DNA of 64,000 bases. It comes from Algoriphagus sanaruensis (GTDB lineage: Bacteria; Bacteroidota; Bacteroidia; Cytophagales; Cyclobacteriaceae). The stretch lies in assembly GCF_001593605.1 (NCBI RefSeq), contig NZ_CP012836.1, forward strand, positions 3,538,501-3,602,500. The letters are read 5' to 3'. Made by a program: the position numbers and the translations under genes. How positions within the stretch are numbered: position 1 is the stretch's first letter; every line of letters starts with the position of its first letter. The notes under the pieces were generated by a model. That model searched no databases. It saw only the letters and a program-made list of their open reading frames with translations, and was not told the origin of the DNA. Shown one piece after another: positions 54,810-64,000 of this stretch.

Positions 54810-56253
54810 ACTTTGCCTTCTACTTACCCTTCTTTCCATTTGGTCTTGTAAACCTACAGAACCAGTCCAGCCCAATATCCTCTTCCTTTTTGCAGACGAT
54901 CAGCGGGCGGATGCTTTAGGGATTTCGGGAAATTCCATCTTACAAACACCCAGTATTGATGAATTAGCTCGGCATGGAGTTCTATTTACCAATGCCTATG
55001 TGATGGGAGGAAACCATGGCGCTATTTGTATGGCAAGTCGGGCGATGCTTTTTAGCGGAAAGCAACTCTTTCAGGTCTATGACCGACTTCAGGGATTGGA
55101 AACGATGACCATGGATTTTGCTCGAGCGGGCTATACCACCTTTGGAACAGGCAAATGGCACAATGAACGAGAGGCTTTCGAGGCGAGTTTTCAACAAGCA
55201 AAAACGGTGTACCTCGGCGGAATGGCTGATCATTATGGGGTTGCCGTCAGAGATTATGACTCTTTAGGAATGCTTGGTGAACCTGAAATCAAGGGATATT
55301 CCACGGAAATCTTTGCTCAAAGCGCGATTGACTTTATCAGATCCCAAGAAGGCGCCACCAATCCCTTCTTTTGTTATGTAGCATTTACGGTTCCACATGA
55401 CCCGTACTCGCCAAAACCAGAATTTATCGGAAAGTATCCTGATGGAAGCATTCCGATTCCTCCTAACTACCTACCATTTCACCCCTTCGAGTTTGATCAA
55501 CTGACAGTTCGGGATGAAAACCTAACCGGATGGCCACGAAAACCGGAAGTTATCCAGATGATTTTATCGGATTACTACAGCATGATCTCCCATTTAGACA
55601 CGCAAATCTCCAAGATCATCGCAACGCTAAAAGAAACGGGGCAATTCGAAAATACGATCATCGTATATGCGGCGGACAATGGGCTGGCTGCAGGAAGTCA
55701 TGGACTTTTGGGAAAGCAATCTCTTTATGAACATAGCATTAAAGTCCCTTTGATTATTCAAGGACCGGGAATCCCTAAGGATAAAAGCTTCGATGCCTTT
55801 GCTTATATACATGATATTTACCCCACTTTAGCCGAATTGGCTGGACTACCCAAGCGTGAGGATCTGGATGGAAAAAGTTTGGTTCCTGTCATCCAAGGCG
55901 AGCAAGATTCCATTCGGGAAATCATGTTCAATGCCTACCGCCATACCGTGAGGTCAGTTCGGAAAGAAAACTGGAAGCTGATTCGCTATCCGGAAAGGGA
56001 TTTCACGCAGTTGTTTGATCTATCTCTAGATCCCCACGAGATCAAAAACTTGGCTGATGATTCTTCATTTTTGGACAAAAAATTGGAGCTGATCCACTTG
56101 ATGGAAAAAAGTCAATTTTTAGCAGGAGACACGGTTTCATTCACCGCCAAAACTCTTAAGCCTCTCGCGTACAATCCCGACACTTTGACCCGCAAACCCG
56201 ATCAATGGCAGCCGGAATACACCCTCAGACGATATTTTGACCAAGACAAGTAA
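54802..56253 (+). CDS. lipoprotein sulfatase with a CMASR active-site motif
   Basis: The start at 54802 (MIRLCLLLTLLSIWSC) gives a lipoprotein signal; a start 8 codons earlier is possible but has no clear reason. The metal site is FADDQRADALGIS. The formylglycine motif is ICMASRAMLFSG, with Cys76 followed by Met-Ala-Ser-Arg, so Ala replaces the Pro of the CxPxR consensus. This lowers confidence in normal maturation, though CxAxR is known. The rest of the protein is a normal sulfatase. It ends before a terminator. Confidence 0.85.
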   Translation: MIRLCLLLTLLSIWSCKPTEPVQPNILFLFADDQRADALGISGNSILQTPSIDELARHGVLFTNAYVMGGNHGAICMASRAMLFSGKQLFQVYDRLQGLETMTMDFARAGYTTFGTGKWHNEREAFEASFQQAKTVYLGGMADHYGVAVRDYDSLGMLGEPEIKGYSTEIFAQSAIDFIRSQEGATNPFFCYVAFTVPHDPYSPKPEFIGKYPDGSIPIPPNYLPFHPFEFDQLTVRDENLTGWPRKPEVIQMILSDYYSMISHLDTQISKIIATLKETGQFENTIIVYAADNGLAAGSHGLLGKQSLYEHSIKVPLIIQGPGIPKDKSFDAFAYIHDIYPTLAELAGLPKREDLDGKSLVPVIQGEQDSIREIMFNAYRHTVRSVRKENWKLIRYPERDFTQLFDLSLDPHEIKNLADDSSFLDKKLELIHLMEKSQFLAGDTVSFTAKTLKPLAYNPDTLTRKPDQWQPEYTLRRYFDQDK

Positions 56254-56276
56254 AGCCTGGCCTATTTCTCTAATAC

Positions 56277-56305
56277 AAAAAAGCCATCCTTTCGGATGGC
56301 TTTTT
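56277..56305 (+). terminator. terminator between convergent genes
   Basis: GCCATCC pairs with GGATGGC around TTTC, with flanking A and T runs. It can end both the sulfatase operon and the FecA-like gene. Confidence 0.85.
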
Positions 56306-56318
56306 CGGTTCAATTGAT

Positions 56319-58745
56319 TTAAAACCGGATTCCAAAGGTCGTGTAGAAAGTCCTTCCATCAGCAGGCATAATTCCTGGACCAGGATACCCTCCTGCTCTT
56401 CGGGTAAAATACCGCTCATCGGTCAAATTATTAACTCCAGCCTTTAAGGTATACTTTTTCTTTAGCGTGTAGCTCGCAGACAAATCCTGAACTTGGTAAG
56501 CTGGGATCAGTCCTGTAGTTGCAGCAGCATTTGGCTCGAAGGTATTGGAGGCATCCGCAAATGCTTCTCCCATGTCGCTCAACTGCCAGGTCATCGAAAA
56601 GTCTTTGAACCGGTAAGTAGCACCATAGCGATTGATTTTACGAGGGGCATTTTCGACTCGATTCCCTGCTAGGTTACGCTCCACCACATTTCCATCGACA
56701 ATACTAGTCACCAAGAAGTCTTGGTATTCAGCATTGACATGGGCCAAAGAAGCAAAGACGTGCAGGTAGCCATATCTGGAAGATTTGAAAATTGCAGTAA
56801 TCGGATCAAACTCCAAATATGCCTCAACCCCTTGACTAATAGACTGACCCAAATTGGTACGGAATCGATACGACTGGCCCATGAGATCGATTTGCGAAAT
56901 AGTTCCGATTCGATCGTTGTAATTCAGGTAGAAATAGCTCACATCGAAGTGAAAAACTGTTCCAATATTTCCTCGATATCCAAAGTCAAAGTTAAATCCT
57001 TTAGCGTCTTTCAAATTCGGATCAATCACATCAATGGTAGCCGGAGGCGTCAAATCAGAAATCAAAACTGGACGATAGGCCTGGGACCAATTGGAATAAA
57101 ACTCCGAAGTTGGGGTCACATGGTATTCTGCACCTATTCCTGCCAAAATAAACGAACGAGCTCTGCTCACTGGATCCAAAATCACTGGTGCTCCATTGCT
57201 TACGCCAAATTGACCTTGATTTTCAGATTGAATGGATTCCATTCTTAAACCAGCAGTAACCAAAACTTTATCTGAAAATTTGAACGCATTCTCTGCAAAT
57301 GCTGCAAGATTAGTATTTCTGAAATCCAAATCTCTTGGATACGCCTGCCCAGGAGCTAGATCAAAATTCATTTCCGTTCCGGCATCCCCCACTCCCTGTT
57401 GCTTGCGGTCAATGTGTCCATTAAAGTAACGAAGTCCGGCGGCAAGGGTATTCGAGATTCCAAACAAGCGATGGTCAGCAGTCATTCTCAATTCCGATCC
57501 ATAAGTCGTATAGTAATCGCGGTCCACTTGTCTGCTACCTAGATCATCCTCTTGGTTGATCGGACGCATAAATCCAATACTATTTCGCTCTGCAATGGTC
57601 CCGAATACTTTCCACTCCACCTTTGTAGCAGGTGAAATAATGTATTGGGCAGAAAAAGATGGAACAAACCAGGGAGTGCTAAACCAGTTTCGACTTCGAA
57701 TACTTTGCTGTGCATCTTGGTTAAACAACTCATCGGTCAATCCTCCGGGTTGCTGACTTTCGGTAGTCATATAGGTTGCTTCCACCCCAAGTTTTAACTT
57801 ATTGCTCGCAGCATAGGAAACTTCAGCATGGGCATGGTCCGTATTGAAGTAGCCATTTTCTCTCCAGCCCTGTCCTACTCTTTTTTGGTAATATGCAGTA
57901 TAGCTCCATTTTCCTTCTGTTCCTCCCACATAGTTGAAAGTGCTGAACAGTCCATTACTTCCAAATGTATTGAGTGTTTCAGCAGTAAATCGAGTGGTTT
58001 GATCTGGCTTTCTCAGGACGAAATTCATCAATCCTCCGAACTGTGGACCATATTGTAAAGAAGAAGCTCCACGGATAATTTCAATTTTTTCCACCACTTC
58101 CATTGGAGGAGTGAAGTAAGCCTCAGGATATCCCATCGGATCAGGAGTAATATCATAGCCATTCATTCTGACATTAAACTCCCAAGAGCGATTTGGACTC
58201 AATCCTCGAGAAGCAACCCCTAGTTGAATTCCGGAGCCGTCATTTTCCCAGATCGAGATCCCAGGAGTTCGGGCAAAAATCTGCCGGCTATTATTCATTG
58301 CTAAGTTGGCATCGATATCTCTGACACGGATGACCTCATTTTTCTTTCCGGCATTGATTCGGAAGTTCTCGATTTCAGGTAATTTTTCCTGACCAAGTAT
58401 CCCTCTACTGGATAATAACTCAAACGAATTCACCCAAATTGGCTCTTCCGTCAAGGCTAAGTTGACTACTTTTTCCTCTCCGGCGCCAAGCTCAACAGGG
58501 ACTTCAAACTCTTCATAGCCTAACAAAAGCACCTGAATAAAATACTGTCCGCTTGGCAAATCTTTCAAGGTATAGTTTCCCTGCAAATCACTTTGTACGC
58601 CTCTGACAGTTCCCTTAAGCAAGATGGACGCATAAGGAAGTGGATTTTGGTTTTTATCGGTAACCTTGCCAGAGATCATACTCTTTTGGGCAAAAGCGAA
58701 GGTGACTAGGGTAGTTAAGAAAATAGAAAAGCAAAATTTACGCAT
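56319..58745 (-). CDS. TonB-dependent receptor, FecA-like, with carboxypeptidase-regulatory domain
   Basis: This 808-residue receptor has a signal peptide (LTTLVTFAFAQ), an N-terminal carboxypeptidase-regulatory domain (ISGKVTDKNQNPLPYASILL), a plug (EIIRGASSLQYGPQFGG) and a barrel ending in Phe. The C-terminal pattern NNLTDERYFTRRAGGYPGPG is shared with FecA-type ferric dicitrate receptors, so iron(III) citrate or another siderophore is the likely cargo. No fecIR-like genes are nearby. Its promoter is flanked by inverted copies of an 11-mer (58764-58774 and 58813-58823). Confidence 0.85.
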   Translation of the reverse strand: MRKFCFSIFLTTLVTFAFAQKSMISGKVTDKNQNPLPYASILLKGTVRGVQSDLQGNYTLKDLPSGQYFIQVLLLGYEEFEVPVELGAGEEKVVNLALTEEPIWVNSFELLSSRGILGQEKLPEIENFRINAGKKNEVIRVRDIDANLAMNNSRQIFARTPGISIWENDGSGIQLGVASRGLSPNRSWEFNVRMNGYDITPDPMGYPEAYFTPPMEVVEKIEIIRGASSLQYGPQFGGLMNFVLRKPDQTTRFTAETLNTFGSNGLFSTFNYVGGTEGKWSYTAYYQKRVGQGWRENGYFNTDHAHAEVSYAASNKLKLGVEATYMTTESQQPGGLTDELFNQDAQQSIRSRNWFSTPWFVPSFSAQYIISPATKVEWKVFGTIAERNSIGFMRPINQEDDLGSRQVDRDYYTTYGSELRMTADHRLFGISNTLAAGLRYFNGHIDRKQQGVGDAGTEMNFDLAPGQAYPRDLDFRNTNLAAFAENAFKFSDKVLVTAGLRMESIQSENQGQFGVSNGAPVILDPVSRARSFILAGIGAEYHVTPTSEFYSNWSQAYRPVLISDLTPPATIDVIDPNLKDAKGFNFDFGYRGNIGTVFHFDVSYFYLNYNDRIGTISQIDLMGQSYRFRTNLGQSISQGVEAYLEFDPITAIFKSSRYGYLHVFASLAHVNAEYQDFLVTSIVDGNVVERNLAGNRVENAPRKINRYGATYRFKDFSMTWQLSDMGEAFADASNTFEPNAAATTGLIPAYQVQDLSASYTLKKKYTLKAGVNNLTDERYFTRRAGGYPGPGIMPADGRTFYTTFGIRF

Positions 58746-58763
58746 ATCGGTTTAATTGGACTG

Positions 58764-58774
58764 TTTCTAAATAA
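58764..58774. promoter_or_regulatory. 11-mer TTTCTAAATAA, near +1 of the FecA-like gene
   Basis: This is one arm of an exact inverted pair; the other arm is at 58813-58823 on the far side of the promoter. It starts five bases downstream of the -7 box on the minus strand. A repressor bound to both arms would bracket RNA polymerase. Confidence 0.45.
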
Positions 58775-58779
58775 CGACA

Positions 58780-58811
58780 CAAACATAAATCTCGAAAAAA
58801 TGCGAAGCAAG
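58780..58811 (-). promoter_or_regulatory. Bacteroidota promoter of the FecA-like gene
   Basis: On the minus strand CTTG (58811-58808) and TATGTTTG (58787-58780) are separated by 20 bp, the same spacing as in the efflux operon promoter. TATGTTTG matches TAnnTTTG. Confidence 0.65.
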
Positions 58812-58812
58812 T

Positions 58813-58823
58813 TTATTTAGAAA
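58813..58823. promoter_or_regulatory. 11-mer TTATTTAGAAA, upstream of the -33 of the FecA-like gene
   Basis: The exact reverse complement of the 11-mer at 58764-58774. It lies just upstream of the -33 element. Confidence 0.45.
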
Positions 58824-58852
58824 AAATCTAATTAAAATTAGCGGGCTAAAAA

Positions 58853-58877
58853 AAGGCCGATTCAAATTGAATCGGCC
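58853..58877 (-). terminator. terminator of the YceI-porin operon
   Basis: GGCCGATTC pairs with GAATCGGCC around AAATT; on the minus strand the hairpin is followed by T7. It lies 12 bp past the stop of the last operon gene. Confidence 0.85.
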
Positions 58878-58889
58878 CATAAGGTTGGC

Positions 58890-59411
58890 TTAAAATCCGA
58901 GTAAAACTTCCAGATCGAGGTTTTCCTCGACTTTGACTAATCCTCCCAATTTATTTGGAGGCTGAAGCTCCAGTCGATCGAAGCTCAATCTAAGATCAGT
59001 AAAAAGCCCATGTTGACTTTGGTGAAGTTTTAGGTTGGGGAATTCTAATTTTTTCCCTACCAGGAGAACGGTCATATCACAGAGAATTTCACCGTTTTGA
59101 GTTTTAAAATTTCCTACTTGGACCTCACAAACTGGATATTTTTCAGCCTTGATAGTGGATCTAAAATCCTTGTTGAGGAGAAAATTTCCGCAGGAAAAAT
59201 CCCTAACTGGAATCTGAAACCGCATGGCTTTCTGAATTCCCCGGGCATTTAAAACCAACGTGTCCTTCAATCCGACTTGGGTGTAGTCACAGTTGAACGC
59301 TCCGAAAGAAGTCTGCCCACTGACTGTGATTTTTTGCTTTGTAATGATCAGTTCGCTGGGATTTTCTCCCTTCATCCAAAGCATCCCAAGTAGAATCAAA
59401 AGGACACGCAT
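58890..59411 (-). CDS. YceI-like exported protein, third gene of the operon
   Basis: This 173-residue protein has a short N-terminal hydrophobic stretch (LLILLGMLWMKG) and a lipocalin-like beta pattern (VSGQTSFGAFNCDYTQVGLK, KAEKYPVCEVQVGNF). The layout resembles the YceI family but lacks some core positions, so the family call is cautious. It follows the porin gene by 14 bp and is co-transcribed with it and the YceI gene. It has four Cys. Confidence 0.65.
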   Translation of the reverse strand: MRVLLILLGMLWMKGENPSELIITKQKITVSGQTSFGAFNCDYTQVGLKDTLVLNARGIQKAMRFQIPVRDFSCGNFLLNKDFRSTIKAEKYPVCEVQVGNFKTQNGEILCDMTVLLVGKKLEFPNLKLHQSQHGLFTDLRLSFDRLELQPPNKLGGLVKVEENLDLEVLLGF

Positions 59412-59425
59412 GGTTAATGTTAAAT

Positions 59426-60715
59426 TTAGAAGCCGATTACACCTTCGATCATCAGACCATTGAAGTTACCGTTTTTACGGATATCATTGGCTGCGAACCC
59501 TTTGTAATTTTGGCTGACATACTCAAGCTTGGCTAGAATGTTTTTGCTGATAAACCAGCCTCCACCAATTTGAGCTCTTTCCATTTCTACTTCCAAACCT
59601 GAACCTGCCAAAGGACCATTTACTCGGTTACCTCTTGCGGCGAGATAGAATTTTTCATTTTGACCAAATCTGTAGACTACGTCGATCGCAGTTTGTTTCC
59701 AAGTTCTATCTACTGATTCGTTAGCAGCTTTTCCTTTAGAAGACTCAAAATTACCGAAGATTTCAAGGCCTTTGTATTTCAAGAATGGGTTGAAAACCAT
59801 GGCAGTGATATTATCAGTTTGTCCTGGATTGATTCGGCCGGAAGTAAAGTTGGCAGAAGTAGAGGCAAGGGTATTTTCAAGAACCAAATAGTATCTTGAA
59901 CCACCCCGGTCACCACCCCAAAGAGTATTTCTAGCAGAACCGGAAGTAGTGTACACAGATCCAGTCAATCTCAATCGGAAATCATCACTAAGTTGTTTGT
60001 CGTATCCTAATTTACCGATGAAATTTGGCTTTCTCTTGGAAGGATTAGTGATACCACCTTGGATTTCACCACCAGTCAAACCAGCTACGATCAACAATCC
60101 ATTGTTTTGGAAAGTCAAGTCACCACCAACTTCAGTAGTAAAGGCATCCATGATGTAGTTACCTACGAATGGGTTGTACATCGCATTACCGTTATCAGTT
60201 CTTCGGAAGTGAGCATCACCATAGTTGATTTCCATGTGTCCCACACGCAAAGTCATGTACTTAGTGAAGAATTCTGGGTTTCCTAAGAAAGGAAGTTTGT
60301 CAAATTGGAGGTAACCACCTTTTACCCATGTTTCAGAGTGGTGTCTAGAAGAAAGATAAGAGACCAGATTTAATCGAACACCATCCATCAACAACACGTC
60401 GATGTTCAAGTTTGCAGTAGCCAAGTTGGTACCTGCACCGATTTCAATCAGCTGATTGACATTGACATTACTAGCATTCAAAACCGGAGTAGCAGCATTG
60501 GAATGACTTAGATTTTGCCATTGCTGTGTAAAGTGACCACCGATTCTAACTTTCATACCATCAAAGGCAACGGTATCAGCTTTACCTGTTTCAAAAACTC
60601 CTACACCTCGTTGGTCATAGGATCTCCAAAATTGGAGGTCACGTTGTAAGCCTTGGGACATAGCTGCAGAAGCTAGCCCAGCAAACATAATTGCGGAAAT
60701 AAATAGCTTTTTCAT
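59426..60715 (-). CDS. outer-membrane porin-like beta-barrel
   Basis: This 429-residue protein has a signal peptide (MFAGLASAAMSQ) and a beta-barrel with an aromatic C-terminal residue (LMIEGVIGF). An early segment (MKVRIGGHFTQQWQNLSH) is typical of Bacteroidota phosphate-selective-type porins. The sequence is between two YceI-like proteins in one operon. The substrate is unknown; a lipid or quinone link through YceI is possible. Confidence 0.75.
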   Translation of the reverse strand: MKKLFISAIMFAGLASAAMSQGLQRDLQFWRSYDQRGVGVFETGKADTVAFDGMKVRIGGHFTQQWQNLSHSNAATPVLNASNVNVNQLIEIGAGTNLATANLNIDVLLMDGVRLNLVSYLSSRHHSETWVKGGYLQFDKLPFLGNPEFFTKYMTLRVGHMEINYGDAHFRRTDNGNAMYNPFVGNYIMDAFTTEVGGDLTFQNNGLLIVAGLTGGEIQGGITNPSKRKPNFIGKLGYDKQLSDDFRLRLTGSVYTTSGSARNTLWGGDRGGSRYYLVLENTLASTSANFTSGRINPGQTDNITAMVFNPFLKYKGLEIFGNFESSKGKAANESVDRTWKQTAIDVVYRFGQNEKFYLAARGNRVNGPLAGSGLEVEMERAQIGGGWFISKNILAKLEYVSQNYKGFAANDIRKNGNFNGLMIEGVIGF

Positions 60716-60726
60716 AGCTGTTGGGA

Positions 60727-61296
60727 TTAAAGGGATTGGAAAGTTGTTTTAAAAGAAAGTGTTATTTCATCGTCGGTTTTTACCGTACCCATCAAAGCTG
60801 TGGGAGGGGTAATGTTGAAGAAGGTTAGTTTTGTTTTTAAGCTACCTTCGAAGTGATACTTGCCAGCAGTCCCAGAAAGCTTGACTGGAAAAGAGACGGA
60901 TTTGGTGGCGCCAGCAATGCTCAAATCGCCTGTGGCTGTGAAGCTGGTACCTGATCCACTGAGGGACTTTAAGGTGAACTTGATATCCTTGTATTGCTCA
61001 GTTTTCAAGGATTTGTAGGCATTCTTGTCCAAACCGCTTGTGCCACTTTTAAGTGTTTCGGCTACAAAGGACAAAACCAAACTTGAAGCACCTTTAAACT
61101 GTCCGCCTTCTATGGTGAAAACACCTTCACCTTTAGCAGATGACGTTGCCATGTGCCAATCGTGTAAGGTTGAACCACCTTCTACTTTCAGCTCCGAACC
61201 CGGGCTTAATACCACTTTTGTTTGTGCTAATAGGTTGCCTGCAAAAAGCATTATAAAGACTGCAGATAACGAGAGTGTTTTCAAATAGCTGTTCAT
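60727..61296 (-). CDS. YceI-family protein
   Basis: This 189-residue exported protein has a signal peptide (VFIMLFAGNLLAQ) and the YceI lipocalin pattern: LSPGSELKVEGGSTLHDW, then ALKTEQYKDIKFTLKSL-like LKTEQYKDIKFTLKSL, and ATGDLSIAGATKSVSFPV. YceI relatives bind isoprenoid lipids such as ubiquinone-8 analogues. It is the first gene of a three-gene operon with the porin 11 bp downstream. Confidence 0.9.
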   Translation of the reverse strand: MNSYLKTLSLSAVFIMLFAGNLLAQTKVVLSPGSELKVEGGSTLHDWHMATSSAKGEGVFTIEGGQFKGASSLVLSFVAETLKSGTSGLDKNAYKSLKTEQYKDIKFTLKSLSGSGTSFTATGDLSIAGATKSVSFPVKLSGTAGKYHFEGSLKTKLTFFNITPPTALMGTVKTDDEITLSFKTTFQSL

Positions 61297-61695
61297 GGAT
61301 GTGAGGGTTAATTTGATGATGCTAAGATTGAGGTCTTTCCTGAGGCGTTAGGTGACAAAAATCAGCTAATAGCATGATTGATCACAAAAACAGCGCTTTC
61401 ACAAAACAGAACATTATTCCAATTATTAGATACAATTATTAAAATATTTTATTATTATTATATTTTTGGATCATTTAGCAGAATATTATTTCTTATTATG
61501 AAAATTTAACCAAATAAAAAATTAAGCCGACCACAGCCTTTAACTAAACCATTTTTCTTTATTTTTTTCTATTAAATATCTGATTGATACCATAAAATGA
61601 GGCAAAATATGATCCTACCCTCATTGAAAATTCAAGTTTAATCGCTCTCCAAAATTCATTTTTTCTTTTCTTTAAGTCCCCCAAATAACCTTCCC
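61297..61695. other. AT-rich intergenic region
   Basis: About 400 bp between the divergent YceI operon and the sialidase gene. A near-consensus minus-strand promoter is present: TTTG (61388-61385), 21 bp, then GATTTTTG (61363-61356). No gene was seen. A weak AT-rich stretch (61430-61480) has no clear structure. Confidence 0.5.
61356..61388 (-). promoter_or_regulatory. probable promoter of the YceI-porin operon
   Basis: TTTG-N21-GATTTTTG on the minus strand differs from the TTTG-N20-TAnnTTTG pattern by one base in the -7 and one in spacing. Confidence 0.4.
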
Positions 61696-62859
61696 ATGAA
61701 ATATTTAAGCGTATTACTATTCGCTTTCAACCTTCATAGTTTTGCTATTGCACAAGAGACACTCGTATTTGTAGCTGAAAAAGAAGGGCATGCGATTTAC
61801 AGGATTCCAGCAATCATTAGCCTTCCGAATGGAGACTTACTAGCATTTGCCGAAGGCCGAGTTCATGGAAGCGATGATTTTGGTGATGTGAATTTGGTCA
61901 TGAAAAAAAGCCATGACAGAGGATATACCTGGTCTCCTCTTATGACACTTGTCGATTACGATAGTCTGCAAGCCGGCAACCCTGCTCCAGTCGTAGATCG
62001 TTTTGATCCAGAATATCCAGAAGGAGTGATTATTCTATTTTACAACACCGGGAATAATCATGAATACGACATCCGTCTTAATAAAGGAGTTCGAGAAAAT
62101 TGGATGATCAAATCCTATGATCAAGGAAAATCCTGGACCGAAGCGGTCAATATCACCTCTCAGGTTCACCGTCCCAACAATCCCAACTTTAATCCCCATT
62201 ATTCCTTTCAAGAGGATTGGCGATCCTATGCCAATACCCCAGGTCATGCGTTTCAATTTGAAAAAGGCCGCTTTGCAGGTCGTATTTTTGTAGCCGCAAA
62301 TCATTCGGCTGGGCCGCCACAAGAAGAATTTGTCGACTATCAAGCCCATGGATTTTATACCGATGATCATGGAAAATCCTTTAAAATTTCAGAATCAGTC
62401 CCATTTCCCGGTAGTAATGAATCCATTGCCGCTGAACTCTCCAATGGTAAATTGATTATGAGTAGCCGAAATCAGAAAGGCGATATTCGACAGCGGATCC
62501 TTTCCTACTCTTCAGATGGTGGAGCCACTTGGGAGAAGTCTTTTTTTGAAAATCAACTGCCAGACCCAGTAAACCAAGGCTCTATTCTAGACCTTGGTGA
62601 AGAGAATGGGAAAATGATTCTAGCGCATTCTAATGCCGCCGACGAACAAGATAGAAACTTCCTAACGATCAAAATCAGCTATGACGAGGGCAAAACTTGG
62701 GATCATATCATCCCGGTAGATTTCACCTCTGATCCTAAAAAATTGCCTTGGACTGCCTACTCAGATTTAGTCCGTCTGGATGAAAATACAATCGGAATTC
62801 TTTACGAGCGAGATAACTATCGGCAGATCGTTTTCAAATCGATCCGATGGAAAAACTAA
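61696..62859 (+). CDS. exported sialidase (GH33 family)
   Basis: This 387-residue protein has a signal peptide (FAFNLHSFAIAQ). Sialidase marks are the YRIPAIISLPNG motif, the arginine strand in FAEGRVHGSDDFGD, and four Asp boxes (SHDRGYTW, SYDQGKSW, SSDGGATW, SYDEGKTW). The fold is a six-bladed propeller. It would remove terminal sialic acids (or related sugars) from glycoconjugates. It is monocistronic and converges on the GH97 gene. Confidence 0.9.
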   Translation: MKYLSVLLFAFNLHSFAIAQETLVFVAEKEGHAIYRIPAIISLPNGDLLAFAEGRVHGSDDFGDVNLVMKKSHDRGYTWSPLMTLVDYDSLQAGNPAPVVDRFDPEYPEGVIILFYNTGNNHEYDIRLNKGVRENWMIKSYDQGKSWTEAVNITSQVHRPNNPNFNPHYSFQEDWRSYANTPGHAFQFEKGRFAGRIFVAANHSAGPPQEEFVDYQAHGFYTDDHGKSFKISESVPFPGSNESIAAELSNGKLIMSSRNQKGDIRQRILSYSSDGGATWEKSFFENQLPDPVNQGSILDLGEENGKMILAHSNAADEQDRNFLTIKISYDEGKTWDHIIPVDFTSDPKKLPWTAYSDLVRLDENTIGILYERDNYRQIVFKSIRWKN

Positions 62860-62860
62860 A

Positions 62861-62882
62861 AAAGCGGCCTAAGCCGCTTTTT

Positions 62883-62884
<2 letters not shown>
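62861..62884. terminator. bidirectional terminator between sialidase and GH97 genes
   Basis: AAAGCGGC pairs with GCCGCTTT around CTAA, with T and A flanks. It sits 2 bp after the sialidase stop. Confidence 0.85.

Positions 62885-64000
<1,116 letters not shown>

Overview
The window looks like chromosomal DNA of an aerobic, heterotrophic member of the Bacteroidota, most like Cytophagales (an Algoriphagus-type organism). The signs are SusB/GH97 and sulfatase genes, TonB-dependent receptors with a carboxypeptidase-regulatory N-terminus, many short-lipobox lipoproteins, a MoaC/MoaB fusion, almost no Shine-Dalgarno sequences, and promoters of the TTTG-N20-TAnnTTTG type. No rRNA, tRNA, IS element, prophage or CRISPR array was seen. 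The genus is an inference from protein style, not from a marker gene.

Layout. 1-2567: a minus-strand RND efflux operon (tetR, tolC-like, hlyD-like running off the left edge) with a clear promoter and two copies of a TetR-type operator. 2770-3327: a decayed luciferase-like monooxygenase. 3408-8567: a secreted thermonuclease, a CheB/CheR/PAS/histidine kinase hybrid and a small baeRF-like protein. 8704-11834: a two-gene operon of a PLP enzyme and an unusual fusion of an FAD monooxygenase with a DsbA/SpxH-like thioredoxin-fold domain. 12452-19252: a secreted PqqB-like metallohydrolase, a membrane protein of unknown role, lipoproteins (one with MORN-type repeats), an ICMT-like methyltransferase and small envelope proteins.

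19683-34413 is the most striking part: a tightly packed plus-strand operon for a multiheme c-type cytochrome electron conduit. In order it encodes a b-type-haem-like membrane protein, a membrane-anchored ferredoxin/NAD(P)-flavoprotein, a 20-CxxCH cytochrome, a 13-CxxCH cytochrome, an outer-membrane beta-barrel, an NrfJ-like OB-fold lipoprotein, a CcsBA haem-attachment fusion and a 1491-residue cytochrome with 61 CxxCH motifs. The giant is built from seventeen 72-residue (216-bp, indel-free) triheme modules and is an expanded paralogue of the 13-heme protein (61 = 13 + 16 x 3). Each full module has three free histidines for its three haems, as expected for bis-His haem wires. A perfect tandem 11-bp repeat resembling an OmpR/PmrA-family box lies about 100 bp upstream of the first gene. 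The simplest model is NAD(P)H or quinol electrons passing through the inner-membrane modules to periplasmic cytochromes, across the barrel, and into a long extracellular or envelope-spanning haem chain.

34520-49696: a DUF1460 protein, a two-subunit molybdenum hydroxylase (IorAB type, no FAD subunit), a cupin, a PIG-L deacetylase, a CotH-like lipoprotein, DUF302, a GH3 enzyme, a copper receptor (OprC type) with a small Cys-containing partner and a promoter/operator, the MoaC/MoaB fusion and a PLP decarboxylase. 49798-64000: a glycan and iron/envelope region with four sulfatases, a FecA-like receptor, a YceI-porin-YceI-like operon, a sialidase and a GH97 enzyme running off the right edge.
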